Shown: positions 16,215-24,948 of the stretch, piece by piece | Position numbering within the stretch: the first letter of the stretch is position 1 | Layout of the letters: the number at the start of each line of letters is the position of its first letter | NCBI GenBank assembly: GCA_034004605.1 | Contig: JAVEWJ010000001.1 | Coordinates: forward strand, 62,001 to 126,000 | Reading direction: 5' to 3' | Source: JAVEWJ01 sp034004605 | GTDB lineage: Bacteria; Patescibacteriota; Gracilibacteria; UBA1369; LOWO2-01-FULL-3 | DNA length: 64,000 nucleotides | The notes under the pieces: generated by a model | The model's database searches: none | Told to the model about the DNA's origin: nothing | What the model saw: the letters and a program-made list of their open reading frames with translations, nothing else | Made by a program: the position numbers and the translations under genes

Positions 16215-16616
16215 TTATGGCTTAAGCGATGAATGGTGGTGAAGGATTTCGTAGGAACCGTCCTCTTTCTTTTTCCAAACATAAGAAAACCTTGCATTTA
16301 CCGTTTTTCTTGGTGAGGTAGCCCCTTCATCCTTATTATCGATTTCAAAATCGTAGTGTCCGCAGTGAAGATATTTATCCTGCGAAATCTCCTGTACTTC
16401 ATCTTGAACAATTCTGCCCGATGGATTTTTTTCCAAAAAGTGTACGAAGTATTCTTTTGCGCCGGTTTTTCCTCTTTTGAATTCACCGAGTACAGTGGGT
16501 AAAAAGGTGGCGTCGTCGCTGTAAAGGGCAGCGACTTTTTCGGGCTCTTTTGTTTGCAAAGAATCGTTCCAGATTTCAAAATTTTGCGTTGCGATTTTTC
16601 GTAATTCTTCGTTCAT
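16215..16616 (-). CDS. NTF2-like protein (SgcJ/EcaC or CaMKII-association type)
   Basis: A 133-residue single-domain NTF2-like protein: WNDSLQTKEPEKVAALYSDDATFLPT is the typical cone-forming start, and SYVWKKKEDGSYEILHHHSS the closing strand. Members of this group bind small molecules or dimerise; no catalytic set can be assigned. It stands alone between the two deaminase genes. Confidence 0.8.
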   Translation of the reverse strand: MNEELRKIATQNFEIWNDSLQTKEPEKVAALYSDDATFLPTVLGEFKRGKTGAKEYFVHFLEKNPSGRIVQDEVQEISQDKYLHCGHYDFEIDNKDEGATSPRKTVNARFSYVWKKKEDGSYEILHHHSSLKP

Positions 16617-16677
16617 AAATTTTCGGTTAATTTTTTTATGGATTATTCCCGTGGGGAGAAAATGTCAAGGATAAAGA

Positions 16678-17136
16678 TTATTCTTTATATGAAAACGATA
16701 AATCGTTGTACTCTTTTGTATCGTATTCTTTGATGCCTGAGGCGTGCCAAAGAACGAATTTGGAGATTCCCGTATCGAGGGCCATTTTGCTACAAATTGT
16801 GCAATATGGAGCGCCTGCGAAGCTTAATTTATCGTCTTTATCGAGTCTTATGAAATACAGGGTGGAGCCTTTTAGTTTTTCGGGATTTTTTCTTAGCGCG
16901 TCCATGATTGCTCTTTGCTCAGCGTGAACGCAACAAGTCTTGTCCGTGACTTTTTTGTGATATGCGTCTTTTTCATTGTCGCATCTCCTCTCCGATTCGA
17001 GATTTTGAGGAGGTGTATTTACGCCTTGTCCAATAATTTCGCCATTCTTTACAATTATTGAGCCGCATTTTGAACGAAGGCATGTGGCGGTTTTTGCTAA
17101 ATCTGAGGCTAATTTAAAGTATTTTTTGTGGGTCAT
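16678..17136 (-). CDS. cytidine/deoxycytidylate deaminase-family protein
   Basis: A 152-residue zinc deaminase with CCVHAEQRAI (HAE) and APYCTICSKMALD (PYCxxC). The segment CDNEKDAYHKK and the C-terminus ILWHASGI-like region differ from the dCMP deaminase at 15672, so a different nucleotide substrate is likely. A short open stretch with no start codon lies between it and the HIT gene. Confidence 0.8.
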   Translation of the reverse strand: MTHKKYFKLASDLAKTATCLRSKCGSIIVKNGEIIGQGVNTPPQNLESERRCDNEKDAYHKKVTDKTCCVHAEQRAIMDALRKNPEKLKGSTLYFIRLDKDDKLSFAGAPYCTICSKMALDTGISKFVLWHASGIKEYDTKEYNDLSFSYKE

Positions 17137-17243
17137 TTTGTATTAAAAATTCCAAGTATGTTTTCCCTTAACGATTCAATGATATTGAGAGTTATTTCTA
17201 ATATAAATCTATAATTTGTGTATTTTTTTATTTCTATAGAGTT

Positions 17244-17657
17244 TTATATTTTTATTTCAAGAAAGTTTTTTTGAGTTTCTTGAAGTTCTTTAGTTTCTTT
17301 TTTCTCCCCGTGGAAGCCTAAATTTTTACCATCATTTTCATACCTAGGAACAATGTGAAAATGTAAATGAAAAACTGATTGCTGTGCATCTTTGCCTGAT
17401 GCATTAAGGATATTTACTCCTTTAGCGTTTAGTTTTTCTTTCAATGTTTTTGCTAATTTTTTTGAAAGTTTTGTGATTTTTTCTAATATTTCTTCGGGGG
17501 CATCAAAAATATTTTCGTAATGCTCCTTGGGAATAATTAAAATATGCCCTTCTGTAACTGGATTTATGTCTAAAAAAGCGAAAAGAAATTTATCTTCGTA
17601 AAGTTTTAAAGAAGGTATTTCGGATTTTGCAATGCGGCAAAAAATACAATTTTCCAT
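17244..17657 (-). CDS. HIT-family nucleotide hydrolase
   Basis: A 137-residue HIT protein with the zinc-type N-terminus CIFCRIAKSEIP and the catalytic histidine triad FHLHFHIVPRY. HINT-type members hydrolyse nucleoside phosphoramidates. The start is placed at ATG 17657 (MENCIFC); a longer frame to 17705 adds an unrelated segment. Confidence 0.9.
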   Translation of the reverse strand: MENCIFCRIAKSEIPSLKLYEDKFLFAFLDINPVTEGHILIIPKEHYENIFDAPEEILEKITKLSKKLAKTLKEKLNAKGVNILNASGKDAQQSVFHLHFHIVPRYENDGKNLGFHGEKKETKELQETQKNFLEIKI

Positions 17658-17742
17658 AATTTTTTTTAATTTGTTTTGTGTATAAATTGTAGAAAAAATG
17701 ATCAAAAGTCAAAAAAAACTTTTGAGAGTTTTAAATACCTTT

Positions 17743-17880
17743 TTAGTCAGCTTCAACAGTTCTTAAAGATAGAACATAGAGAATTAAGAATACTAAAGAA
17801 GTAATACTTATGGCGAAAAATGTGCTGGATAAATCGTATTTGTCGGCAATATGTCCAAAAATTGGTTTTGTTTTGATCAT
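17743..17880 (-). pseudogene. remnant: C-terminal end of an MFS transporter
   Basis: Forty-five codons from ATG 17880 to TAA 17743 read MIKTKPIFGHIADKYDLSST, then a single hydrophobic helix and a short tail. The G-x-x-A-D-K-Y-x-L-S-S pattern followed by one terminal helix looks like the end of a major facilitator transporter. Nothing resembling the rest of the transporter is present upstream, so I treat it as a truncated gene. A genuine 45-residue membrane peptide is the alternative. Confidence 0.5.
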
Positions 17881-17921
17881 TAGTTTATTTCAACATTTTA
17901 TTTAATTTTGAGCAATATCTG

Positions 17922-17950
17922 TTTACAAAAGTGCCATTATATGTTATATA
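17922..17950 (+). promoter_or_regulatory. promoter of the 832-residue lipoprotein gene
   Basis: TTTACA at 17922-17927, a 17-base spacer, TATATA at 17945-17950. The gene starts 26 bases downstream. Confidence 0.6.
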
Positions 17951-17975
17951 TTGTTGTTATTTTTAATTATTAATT

Positions 17976-20474
17976 ATGATGAATAATAAAACTAGTGCAT
18001 TTATTGCCTTTCTTGCCTCATTATCAATGAGTTCTTGTGGACCTGACGAAAAAGTCGTTTCAGAAACTTGTGAGCCTCAAGAGTGTAAGTGTTCACAAGA
18101 AATACCCGAAGCAACTAAGAGTGAGATAGAGTCAGCTATACCCGACTTATTCGAAGAGAAGGAAATAGAAGAAATATTAGAAGACTCGGATCAGGCTGGA
18201 AATAGTATTTTTGATCCAATAATAGACAAAGTAAATTCAATAATTGATTCTACAGAAGAAATGGGCCCGAAAAAAGTTGTAAATGTTTTTAATGGAAAAG
18301 AAATAGTCTATGTTCGGGATCTTTCTATGCTAGAAAACGCAATAAAGACATATTCATATTTATTAGGTGATAAAAACAAATTAGTACCTGAATTTCAACA
18401 AGTTGCTAACTATATAAATCCATATAATTTTCAAATAATTGGAATTGATCATAACGGAGTACTTAATGGAGATTTTCATACTCGTAATCATCACCAAAAT
18501 AGAGAAATAATTGGAAATGATCACCCTGAATTAATTAATCACGATTTAGAGCTGCCTTTTGTTTCTACAAATAGAAAGAAAATCGAGGATAGACCTGGTA
18601 TAAATAAATCCAAGAAAAGAGCTATTGAAATTGTGAATTTTGATGGGGAAAATATTAAAAGAATGGATCTAACTTTTGAAACTTTCAATAAAGTTTTTAA
18701 AACAACGGATACTTATAAAAGGCTAGATCGTGAAGATCCTGCTCTTGCTCAAGCTTTTGCAGAACTTGTAGTTTTTGGATTGGTACCTTTGGAAAGTGGC
18801 TATGACCAAAATGCCTCTAGTGGTGTTGCACATGGTTTATTTCAAATTAAAGAAAATGTTGCACAAGGTTTACTAAAAAATGCTCAATCTAAAGGGTTTC
18901 TTACAGACTTAAAAAAAATAAATATTCATCATCTTAATACAATCAGGTGTTCTGCAACACTTGCTCCGTTTCACTTTGATGCAACTTATAAATGGTTAGT
19001 GGATAATCTTGGTCCTTCCCATGATTATTTTAAACTAGATCAAAAAGTGCAATTATTAATGCTTCTTCAAGCTTATAATAATGGTCAAGGAAGAGCTGTT
19101 CAAATTATTAAGTATTTTTTTGAGAAATTTCCTAATGAATTTAGAGATGGATTTGAATATTTTAATAGCAACATCCCTTCTGAATTTTTTGATAAAAATG
19201 GAAAACTAAAACCTGACTTTCATTTCTTTATGATTACGGAATACTTTAAAGGTAGAAATGCTGGAGAAAAAAATACAACAAAGAGATATGGTTCAGATAG
19301 TCATCAATATCTTGCTAAAATATTGGCTTATCATTATTTGTTTACTGGGGAGAGTATATTCCTTGATAGTTCTTCAGATACAAGACAATTAAGTGCTATT
19401 TCTGCAAACACGATTGATAATGTAGATATTTCCAACTTAGATCCTGTTTTCCAGAATGCCTTAAAAAATGGTTTTAGCCCAAAAATAATTAGTTCTAATG
19501 AGAGACCTCTTAGCAATATATCGATAAATGTTCCTGCAGAAGTTCGACAATATCTATTACATAGTCCGAACTCTCCAAATAACCAAGGCAAAGTGTTTGA
19601 CTGGTTTGAGTCGAATGATGCATTTAAAAATATATTTGAAAGTGCAAGAGAAAATCATGGTAGTGTTTCTAGGCAAATGGTTGAAGAATTAGTAGAAAAT
19701 GGTCATTTAATTAATTTGGATAAAAATCCAATATTTAGTTTTGCTGTGAGGTCGAGAGATAATATAACTCCTGGAAGTTTTACAATAAAAGTAGATGGAG
19801 GTGATTCGGGAATAGGAGATACATGGAGGAGAAATATAAGGGTTGACCATAAAGAAATAATAGATGAACTTGCTACGCGAATTAATGAAAAATTGTATGA
19901 AGCTGGGATGTCTAGAGATTATTTTATTGCACCTATTATAAATAGTGCACTTAGGGTTAATAGTGTTCGTGGGTCTTCCATGACTAGCTTACACCTTTGG
20001 AATTCAGCCCTTGATATAATGATTGGTGGGTATGCCGTTCATAGAAAAAATTCTGACGGAAGTATTTCTACATTTCCAGTTTTAGAAGAAAACAGAAATT
20101 ATTTAAATGCTATAAGACTCGTTTTATTTGAAATGGGAAAAGAGGGAAAATTGTTTCCTAGAGAAGAAACAAGTTCTCCTCACTTTCATTTTGTTCCCAA
20201 AGCAAATCAAAATTCGAATAATAGCCAAAGTAATGTGGGCTCAATTCCAAACACTAGAAGGATTGAAGATAAAAAAACAAAAGACTATGTTTGGAAAAAA
20301 GTTCCTCCAAAAGTGCTTCTTAAGAAATGGATACCGAAACTTACAAATGGCAAATGTACAAGTGCTGATATTCGGAAATATAATGGAAAAGGAAAGTACA
20401 ATAAAAAAGATAGAAAGACTCAAATTCGTCCTGGTGACTCAATTAAGATTCCTAACAAGTGCTTGGAAGATTAA
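17976..20474 (+). CDS. lipoprotein with lytic transglycosylase, M15-like peptidase and LysM-like domains
   Basis: An 832-residue lipoprotein (signal peptide, SMSSC with lipid Cys at residue 21). Residues 255-375 look like a lytic transglycosylase: catalytic Glu in VPLESGYDQN, then SSGVAHGLFQI and LLQAYNNGQGR. Residues 620-740 resemble a DUF5715/M15-type D-Ala-D-Ala carboxypeptidase: SLHLWNSALDI supplies SxHxxxxAxD (His 673, Asp 680) and SPHFHFV the final His ligand. The last ~65 residues end in a LysM-like IRPGDSIKIP. It should therefore cut both glycan and peptide of peptidoglycan outside the membrane. It has its own promoter and terminator. Confidence 0.75.
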   Translation: MMNNKTSAFIAFLASLSMSSCGPDEKVVSETCEPQECKCSQEIPEATKSEIESAIPDLFEEKEIEEILEDSDQAGNSIFDPIIDKVNSIIDSTEEMGPKKVVNVFNGKEIVYVRDLSMLENAIKTYSYLLGDKNKLVPEFQQVANYINPYNFQIIGIDHNGVLNGDFHTRNHHQNREIIGNDHPELINHDLELPFVSTNRKKIEDRPGINKSKKRAIEIVNFDGENIKRMDLTFETFNKVFKTTDTYKRLDREDPALAQAFAELVVFGLVPLESGYDQNASSGVAHGLFQIKENVAQGLLKNAQSKGFLTDLKKINIHHLNTIRCSATLAPFHFDATYKWLVDNLGPSHDYFKLDQKVQLLMLLQAYNNGQGRAVQIIKYFFEKFPNEFRDGFEYFNSNIPSEFFDKNGKLKPDFHFFMITEYFKGRNAGEKNTTKRYGSDSHQYLAKILAYHYLFTGESIFLDSSSDTRQLSAISANTIDNVDISNLDPVFQNALKNGFSPKIISSNERPLSNISINVPAEVRQYLLHSPNSPNNQGKVFDWFESNDAFKNIFESARENHGSVSRQMVEELVENGHLINLDKNPIFSFAVRSRDNITPGSFTIKVDGGDSGIGDTWRRNIRVDHKEIIDELATRINEKLYEAGMSRDYFIAPIINSALRVNSVRGSSMTSLHLWNSALDIMIGGYAVHRKNSDGSISTFPVLEENRNYLNAIRLVLFEMGKEGKLFPREETSSPHFHFVPKANQNSNNSQSNVGSIPNTRRIEDKKTKDYVWKKVPPKVLLKKWIPKLTNGKCTSADIRKYNGKGKYNKKDRKTQIRPGDSIKIPNKCLED

Positions 20475-20525
20475 TATAAGTAGCCTAAGGATTGGTTCAG
20501 CTCTAAATTAAAATGTTTGTAAGAT

Positions 20526-20559
20526 AAAAAAGCTCTCAATAATAAATTGGGGGCTTTTT
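20526..20559 (+). terminator. intrinsic terminator of the lipoprotein gene
   Basis: AAAAAGCTCTCAAT / AATAA loop / ATTGGGGGCTTTTT, about 14 pairs including three G-U, with a T-rich 3' side. Confidence 0.8.
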
Positions 20560-20584
20560 GGGTTTAAAATCTTATAATTCTGCG

Positions 20585-20740
20585 ATGAATAACAATCCGA
20601 ATATGGAAGAAAATGTTTTTCTAAAACCGGGTACTCAAACTATAACGAAAGTTTAAAAAAAGCTTCCAAATATGCCAAATGTTCAAAAAAATTATGTTGG
20701 AGATGTGAAGCATGGTGATTTTAATTGTAGTTTTTTTTAA
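20585..20740 (+). pseudogene. possible small gene with in-frame ochre stop
   Basis: From ATG 20585 the frame reads MNNNPNMEENVFLKPGTQT to a TAA at 20654-20656, then continues in the same frame as KKLPNMPNVQKNYVGDVKHG to TAA 20740. A TATAAT at about 20573 would give a leaderless message. The 317-base gap between 20474 and 20792 otherwise holds only the terminator. It could equally be non-coding. Confidence 0.3.
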
Positions 20741-20791
20741 TTGGAATCGGGAAAAAAGTAATGATTAATATTATTAAATTATAAAGACCTA

Positions 20792-21265
20792 CTATCTTAA
20801 AAATGTTTTTCCTGAGAATTCTTGGAGATCTTTGCACATTTGTAGGGTTTGTTTATCTGTGTTTTTCGGTAATTCAGAAATATTAAACCATTTAAATTCA
20901 GAGTTTTCACTTTCATCAATTTTTATTTTTTCATATTCTTCTTCTTTGACTTTAAGTAAAAAACAAAATGACACAACTTGTAGGCTATCACCATTTGGAT
21001 ATGTGAAGGACCATTTTGGATCAGAATAGACCGCTATTAAATCTTTGATTTGAGCTTTTAAATTTAGTTCTTCCGATATTTCCCTAAGTGCTGTTTCTTC
21101 GACTGACTCACCTAGTTCTTGAAGACCTCCCGGCATCTGCCACTGAGACCTTCCTTTATCGAAGACTAATAATACTTTACCTTCTTCAAGTATTGCTCCA
21201 ACCGAGCCATTAAATAGGACCTTTTCTTTTCCAACTTTTTCTCGAATAAATTTCCAGTATTCCAT
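20792..21265 (-). CDS. NUDIX hydrolase
   Basis: A 157-residue NUDIX enzyme with a full catalytic box: GGLQELGESVEETALREI followed by SEELNL (G-x5-E-x7-REUxEExGU, Asn in place of the usual Gly). It starts MEYWKFIREKVGKEKVLF. A frameshifted near-copy lies about 4.2 kb away at 24949-25420 in the same orientation. The nucleotide substrate is unknown. Confidence 0.88.
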   Translation of the reverse strand: MEYWKFIREKVGKEKVLFNGSVGAILEEGKVLLVFDKGRSQWQMPGGLQELGESVEETALREISEELNLKAQIKDLIAVYSDPKWSFTYPNGDSLQVVSFCFLLKVKEEEYEKIKIDESENSEFKWFNISELPKNTDKQTLQMCKDLQEFSGKTFLR

Positions 21266-21295
21266 CTGTGTTTTTTAATTGATACTTAGAGTTTA

Positions 21296-21859
21296 TCACA
21301 CTTCGATTATTCGTCTAATTTCTTCGAATATTTTTGGGTAGTCGATTTTTGAAAAATCGCTTGTGTCAATTTCTAATGTGTTTCCGCCAATTTCCAAAGG
21401 AGTAATACTTTCAATTACAATATTTTCTTTTTGAGATTCAAAATTAATGTGATCGACATGTCCGGGATGGCGGCTGCCCGTCGTAACTCTTTCAACAAAT
21501 CGCTCAAACCTGATTTCTCCCGGTGTTTTTAAAATTATTTGAAGCATTTCGTATCCAAATTTTTCTCGGTATTCGATTAATCTTTGACTATCCAATTCTT
21601 TATTAAAAGGGCTTTCGACAATAAAAGGCATTTTCGTTTTCATCAATTCCTCAGTCATTTTCCAAAGAAGATCAAATGAGGCTGAGCCTAATTTTCTAGA
21701 CCATTCGCGGTCGCTATGTCCCAAAGAATCAAAAAGAGTTTCTTTAATTTTGTCTCGAACAAGAAGTGGTAAATCAAATTCCTGGGAAAGTTTTTCCGCA
21801 AAGGTTGTTTTTCCGGTTGCGGGGAGGCCGTTGATTATTATTAGACTGGGGTTGTTCAT
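21296..21859 (-). CDS. P-loop kinase / AAA-type ATPase
   Basis: A 187-residue nucleotide-binding protein with the Walker A motif INGLPATGKTTFAEKL, a downstream VRDKIKETL, and the lid-like RFERFVERVTTGSRHPGH. The layout is that of zeta-toxin/chloramphenicol-phosphotransferase-like small-molecule kinases. Substrate unknown. It is in a closely spaced minus-strand run with NUDIX and peptidase genes. Confidence 0.82.
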   Translation of the reverse strand: MNNPSLIIINGLPATGKTTFAEKLSQEFDLPLLVRDKIKETLFDSLGHSDREWSRKLGSASFDLLWKMTEELMKTKMPFIVESPFNKELDSQRLIEYREKFGYEMLQIILKTPGEIRFERFVERVTTGSRHPGHVDHINFESQKENIVIESITPLEIGGNTLEIDTSDFSKIDYPKIFEEIRRIIEV

Positions 21860-21895
21860 CGGGTTGGTGAAAATTGAATTAAAAAGACTTAATTT

Positions 21896-22420
21896 TTATA
21901 AAAGGCCCAAATGATCAAGGCCAAGGTATCCTGTTGCTACATCTGATAATTCACCTGATCTTAAGTGTTTTCTAAAATCTTCCAAGGGCATTTCCAATAC
22001 TTCGCAAAATTCGGTGTCATCAGTTTGTGGTTCTTGTATTTTTTTACAATTTTTTGCGACAAAATTATATTTGATCATTGTTGTATAAGCACCGTTAAGG
22101 CTTGTACCTACAAACTCAAAGTCACCTGTATAGCCTGTTTCTTCAAGCAATTCTCTTTGTATTGCATCGATGGGCTCCTCGCCTTTTTCAACACACCCAC
22201 CCGGTAATTCATGTAGAATTTTTTCAGGTCCTGGACGAAATTGGCTGGCTAGAACTATTTTTTTTTCGTTTGTAAGAGCTAACACGCAAGCAACTTTTCC
22301 TGAATTCATTACATCAAAATCGGCTGTTTTTCCATTTGGAAGTATGAAGACTCTGTTTAAAAGATTTCTAAATCCGGCTTTAAAAGGTGTTTCCTTGATT
22401 TTTTTCCATGATTCAATCAT
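21896..22420 (-). CDS. NUDIX hydrolase, ADP-ribose pyrophosphatase-like
   Basis: 174 residues; catalytic box GGCVEKGEEPIDAIQREL then LEETGYTG, preceded by LASQFRPGPEKILHELPG. The QFRPG...ELPGG arrangement is typical of ADP-ribose/GDP-mannose pyrophosphatases. Distinct in sequence from the NUDIX protein at 20792. Confidence 0.88.
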   Translation of the reverse strand: MIESWKKIKETPFKAGFRNLLNRVFILPNGKTADFDVMNSGKVACVLALTNEKKIVLASQFRPGPEKILHELPGGCVEKGEEPIDAIQRELLEETGYTGDFEFVGTSLNGAYTTMIKYNFVAKNCKKIQEPQTDDTEFCEVLEMPLEDFRKHLRSGELSDVATGYLGLDHLGLL

Positions 22421-22446
22421 TGAGTTGTTTGTTAGGAGGGATTATT

Positions 22447-23145
22447 TTAGCTTTTTTTAAACATTTCATCAAGTAGCGTATTAATATCTTTTTCGTTTGC
22501 CCAGATTTTTTTCATATCAATTAATAATTTTTCACAACCCGGATATGGCTTTGTGTCGATTTGCGCACCAAATATTTCTTTATAATCCGGGAGGTTTTCT
22601 ATTAGTGTGTTGAATGTCTCGGAAACCTGCCAAATATATTCCTGATTTTTACCTTTAATTAGGCTTTGTTCGGTGAGTCCGTAATGAGATTTTAGATAAT
22701 CGAAAAATAAAAAATGTGTCATTTCGTGAGCGATTGTTTCAAGTGGATTCCATTTTTCATCGTTGTATGGAAAAAAGAAGGATTTGTCTTCGATATTTCT
22801 TGGAAACATTAAAAAAATTGATGAATAACCCGTGTAAGTTCCTTTAGGCCAAGGGTGATTATTAAATACATAATTTATATAATCAAAATATTTATTTTGA
22901 ATTTCCGACCAATCCTTTTGAATTTTTTTAACGCCGGACTCTATCTCGATCTTTTTTTCCGAATATGTTTTTTTTGTTTGGATAGTCAACAACGAATTTC
23001 GCTCTTTGATTGAATATTTATCATCCATTAGATATTTAAAATTTTCCGGCAAAAACATATCCAGAAAATCTTTATCTTCAAAAAACCATTTGGCATTTTG
23101 AATGTCTTTTCCTGGGCTTATTTTAAAGTTGATTTTTGGATTCAT
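22447..23145 (-). CDS. putative zinc metallopeptidase (HExxH)
   Basis: A 232-residue protein with HEMTH in the helix ETIAHEMTHFLFFDYL, the zinc-binding HExxH signature, and QVSETFNTLIENLPDY downstream, where the Glu could be a third ligand. The family is not recognised. There is no signal peptide. It lies 8 bases past the stop of the C39-like gene at 23154, pointing to one transcript. Confidence 0.7.
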   Translation of the reverse strand: MNPKINFKISPGKDIQNAKWFFEDKDFLDMFLPENFKYLMDDKYSIKERNSLLTIQTKKTYSEKKIEIESGVKKIQKDWSEIQNKYFDYINYVFNNHPWPKGTYTGYSSIFLMFPRNIEDKSFFFPYNDEKWNPLETIAHEMTHFLFFDYLKSHYGLTEQSLIKGKNQEYIWQVSETFNTLIENLPDYKEIFGAQIDTKPYPGCEKLLIDMKKIWANEKDINTLLDEMFKKS

Positions 23146-23153
23146 AAAATTAA

Positions 23154-23786
23154 TTATTTTCTACCATATACTATCACGACATCATTATCAGTACCGTTAG
23201 AATTCCAGGCTTCAAGGAAGGTTGATTTTGAGATTTTTTTGTTTTGTTCGGGATTGTTTGGGCCAGAATCATGATAATACACAAATTGCTCATCAAATCC
23301 GGTTACTATTATTATATGGCCTTGGAACTCGCCATTTTTGCCGATAATTTTATTGTGATCGATTCCCATTATCGGGATATGGCCTCGACTTATGTGCGCT
23401 TCGATTTCTTCAAATGGGAGTACACGGTTTTCAAAAAAATTGTATTCCAAAGACTTTTTTATTGAGGCAATCACAACAGGCAAGTCAGAGTATTTGAGAA
23501 TTTTTTCCGCATCTTTACCAAAATGTTGATGAATAAATGGCTCACCTTCCAAGAAAGGTGCCAAGTCTGTTTTTGAATAATATTTAATATTAAGTCCCAA
23601 ATCATCAAGAACTGTGATAGCCTGAGTAGTCCATGTCCATAAACCGTTTTTTCTGCCGGTGAGTTTATCGAGCTCCTCAAGCGTAAAATCTTTATCTAAA
23701 AAATATTTTAAGACAGTTTTCATAGTTACCTGCATACATTGATTTCCGTCGTTGTCGTTTAGAAAAAATGGGATATTTAGTTGCAT
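23154..23786 (-). CDS. peptidase C39-like protein
   Basis: A 210-residue papain-like protein of the Peptidase_C39_2 type. The candidate catalytic Cys is in DGNQCMQVTMKTVLKYF, and His/Asp are in QGHIIIVTGFDEQFVYYHDSG. The start is placed at ATG 23786 (MQLNIPFFLND), which overlaps the methyltransferase stop by 10 bases; the longer frame to 23825 only repeats methyltransferase coding sequence. Substrate unknown. Confidence 0.75.
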   Translation of the reverse strand: MQLNIPFFLNDNDGNQCMQVTMKTVLKYFLDKDFTLEELDKLTGRKNGLWTWTTQAITVLDDLGLNIKYYSKTDLAPFLEGEPFIHQHFGKDAEKILKYSDLPVVIASIKKSLEYNFFENRVLPFEEIEAHISRGHIPIMGIDHNKIIGKNGEFQGHIIIVTGFDEQFVYYHDSGPNNPEQNKKISKSTFLEAWNSNGTDNDVVIVYGRK

Positions 23787-24433
23787 AATATGTTTGTTGT
23801 TTTTTTTACGCAAAACATTAACCATGTTGTCTTAGATGTCGATTGTATCTCGTTTTGATATATTATTTCAAATCCGTTTCGATTGAGAATTTGTTTGAAT
23901 TCTTCGGGGATGTAGTAGACAAAAAACCTTTTGTCTGTGATAGCACTTTCGCTTTGTCGTTCAAGCATTTTTTCGCCTTCACCTTTTTTTAATGAAATAA
24001 AACCAATTGCCCCCGGCTTAAGATACTTATTAACTGAGTCAAAGGCTTTGTCTATTTTTGATTTCGGGATATGAAGAAGAACGGCGGAACAATAAAAACC
24101 GTCAAAAAGTGTGCCTTCTGGAAAATCCAAGTCGTAAACGCTTTGATGTAAAAATTTTGCTCCCGGATTTTCAGCTTTTGCGGTTTTTAAAAACTCAGTA
24201 GAGATATCTGTGCCTGTGTATTCATAACCTGATTTTATTAAAATTTTGGCGTCTCGTCCCCCACCAGAACCGATTTCAAGAATTTTTCCTTTTGGAAGAA
24301 TTTTATTAAAAACCTCAAATTCTTTTTTCCAAAAATCTTGATTTGAATGAGAAATAGCCCATTCTTTCGCAATTTTTTGATAAGTTTCAAGTGTTATTTT
24401 TTCTTCGGGCGAAAGGTTCATTGTATGTGCCAA
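23777..24433 (-). CDS. class I SAM-dependent methyltransferase
   Basis: A 218-residue methyltransferase with motif I ILEIGSGGGRDAKIL, the acidic contact YTGTDIS, and FDGFYCSAVLLHIPKS followed by YLKPGAIGFISLKKG. It belongs to the Methyltransf_25/11 type. It lies 2 bases past the PPC-domain gene and overlaps the C39-like gene, so the genes from 24822 to 22447 form one compact unit. Confidence 0.85.
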   Translation of the reverse strand: MAHTMNLSPEEKITLETYQKIAKEWAISHSNQDFWKKEFEVFNKILPKGKILEIGSGGGRDAKILIKSGYEYTGTDISTEFLKTAKAENPGAKFLHQSVYDLDFPEGTLFDGFYCSAVLLHIPKSKIDKAFDSVNKYLKPGAIGFISLKKGEGEKMLERQSESAITDKRFFVYYIPEEFKQILNRNGFEIIYQNEIQSTSKTTWLMFCVKKTTNILCN

Positions 24434-24435
24434 AT

Positions 24436-24822
24436 TTAATGGATGAGAAGTTCTTTAAATCCAGTATTTTCATCATATTCTCGTTTGAAAACTTTGTCAG
24501 ATATTTCAGCAAGAACTATTTCGGCCGTGGTGTGTATAATGCAGTTTTCTTTTAGATGTCCGCCTAAGACAAGTCCATTTTTATCTGAGATTGAAATGTG
24601 CAAATGACAGCCATCGGGAGAGAGCGTTCCTATTAAAGACACTATTTCAAAAGGGCCTTCAAAATTTTTAACAGTTTCATCAGCGAGGCGAATTGTGGCC
24701 TTCTTTAAGCTTCCAACTGCTGAAAGAATCACACCTGCTTTTATGTTTTTTTCGATGACATAATTTTCTATTGAAGCTTTTAGGTCTTGATTTGGTTTTA
24801 GACGGAAGGAGTGGGTGTGCAT
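24436..24822 (-). CDS. PPC (DUF296) domain protein
   Basis: A 128-residue protein covering one PPC/DUF296 domain: MHTHSFRLKPNQDLKASIEN, ILSAVGSLKKATIRLAD, and GCHLHISISDKNGLVLGGHL with the conserved metal-site histidines. Bacterial members are trimeric and of uncertain function. First gene of the 24.8-22.4 kb run. Confidence 0.88.
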   Translation of the reverse strand: MHTHSFRLKPNQDLKASIENYVIEKNIKAGVILSAVGSLKKATIRLADETVKNFEGPFEIVSLIGTLSPDGCHLHISISDKNGLVLGGHLKENCIIHTTAEIVLAEISDKVFKREYDENTGFKELLIH

Positions 24823-24833
24823 ATAATTAATAA

Positions 24834-24938
24834 TTATTTTCTTGTTAATCTTGCGAGCATTTTGCCTGTGGGTCTAAGATTGCAGGCCTGAATTTCGACA
24901 TCTACGAAACCGGTTTTTGAATACATTACCTTTAACAT
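24834..24938 (-). pseudogene. remnant: C-terminal end of a methyltransferase-like gene
   Basis: Thirty-four codons from ATG 24938 read MLKVMYSKTGFVDVEIQACN, then a short basic tail ending LARLTRK. The TGFxDVEIxAxNLRPTGK pattern resembles the last strand-helix of a SAM methyltransferase; no motif I is present. It lies next to the NUDIX pseudogene, which supports decay. Confidence 0.4.
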
Positions 24939-24948
24939 ATGTAAAATT

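Noticed and set aside
17137..17243. Open 36-codon stretch after the HIT stop, overlapping the deaminase ATG
   Set aside because: It has no usual start codon and AT-rich DNA gives such frames by chance; a remnant cannot be excluded.
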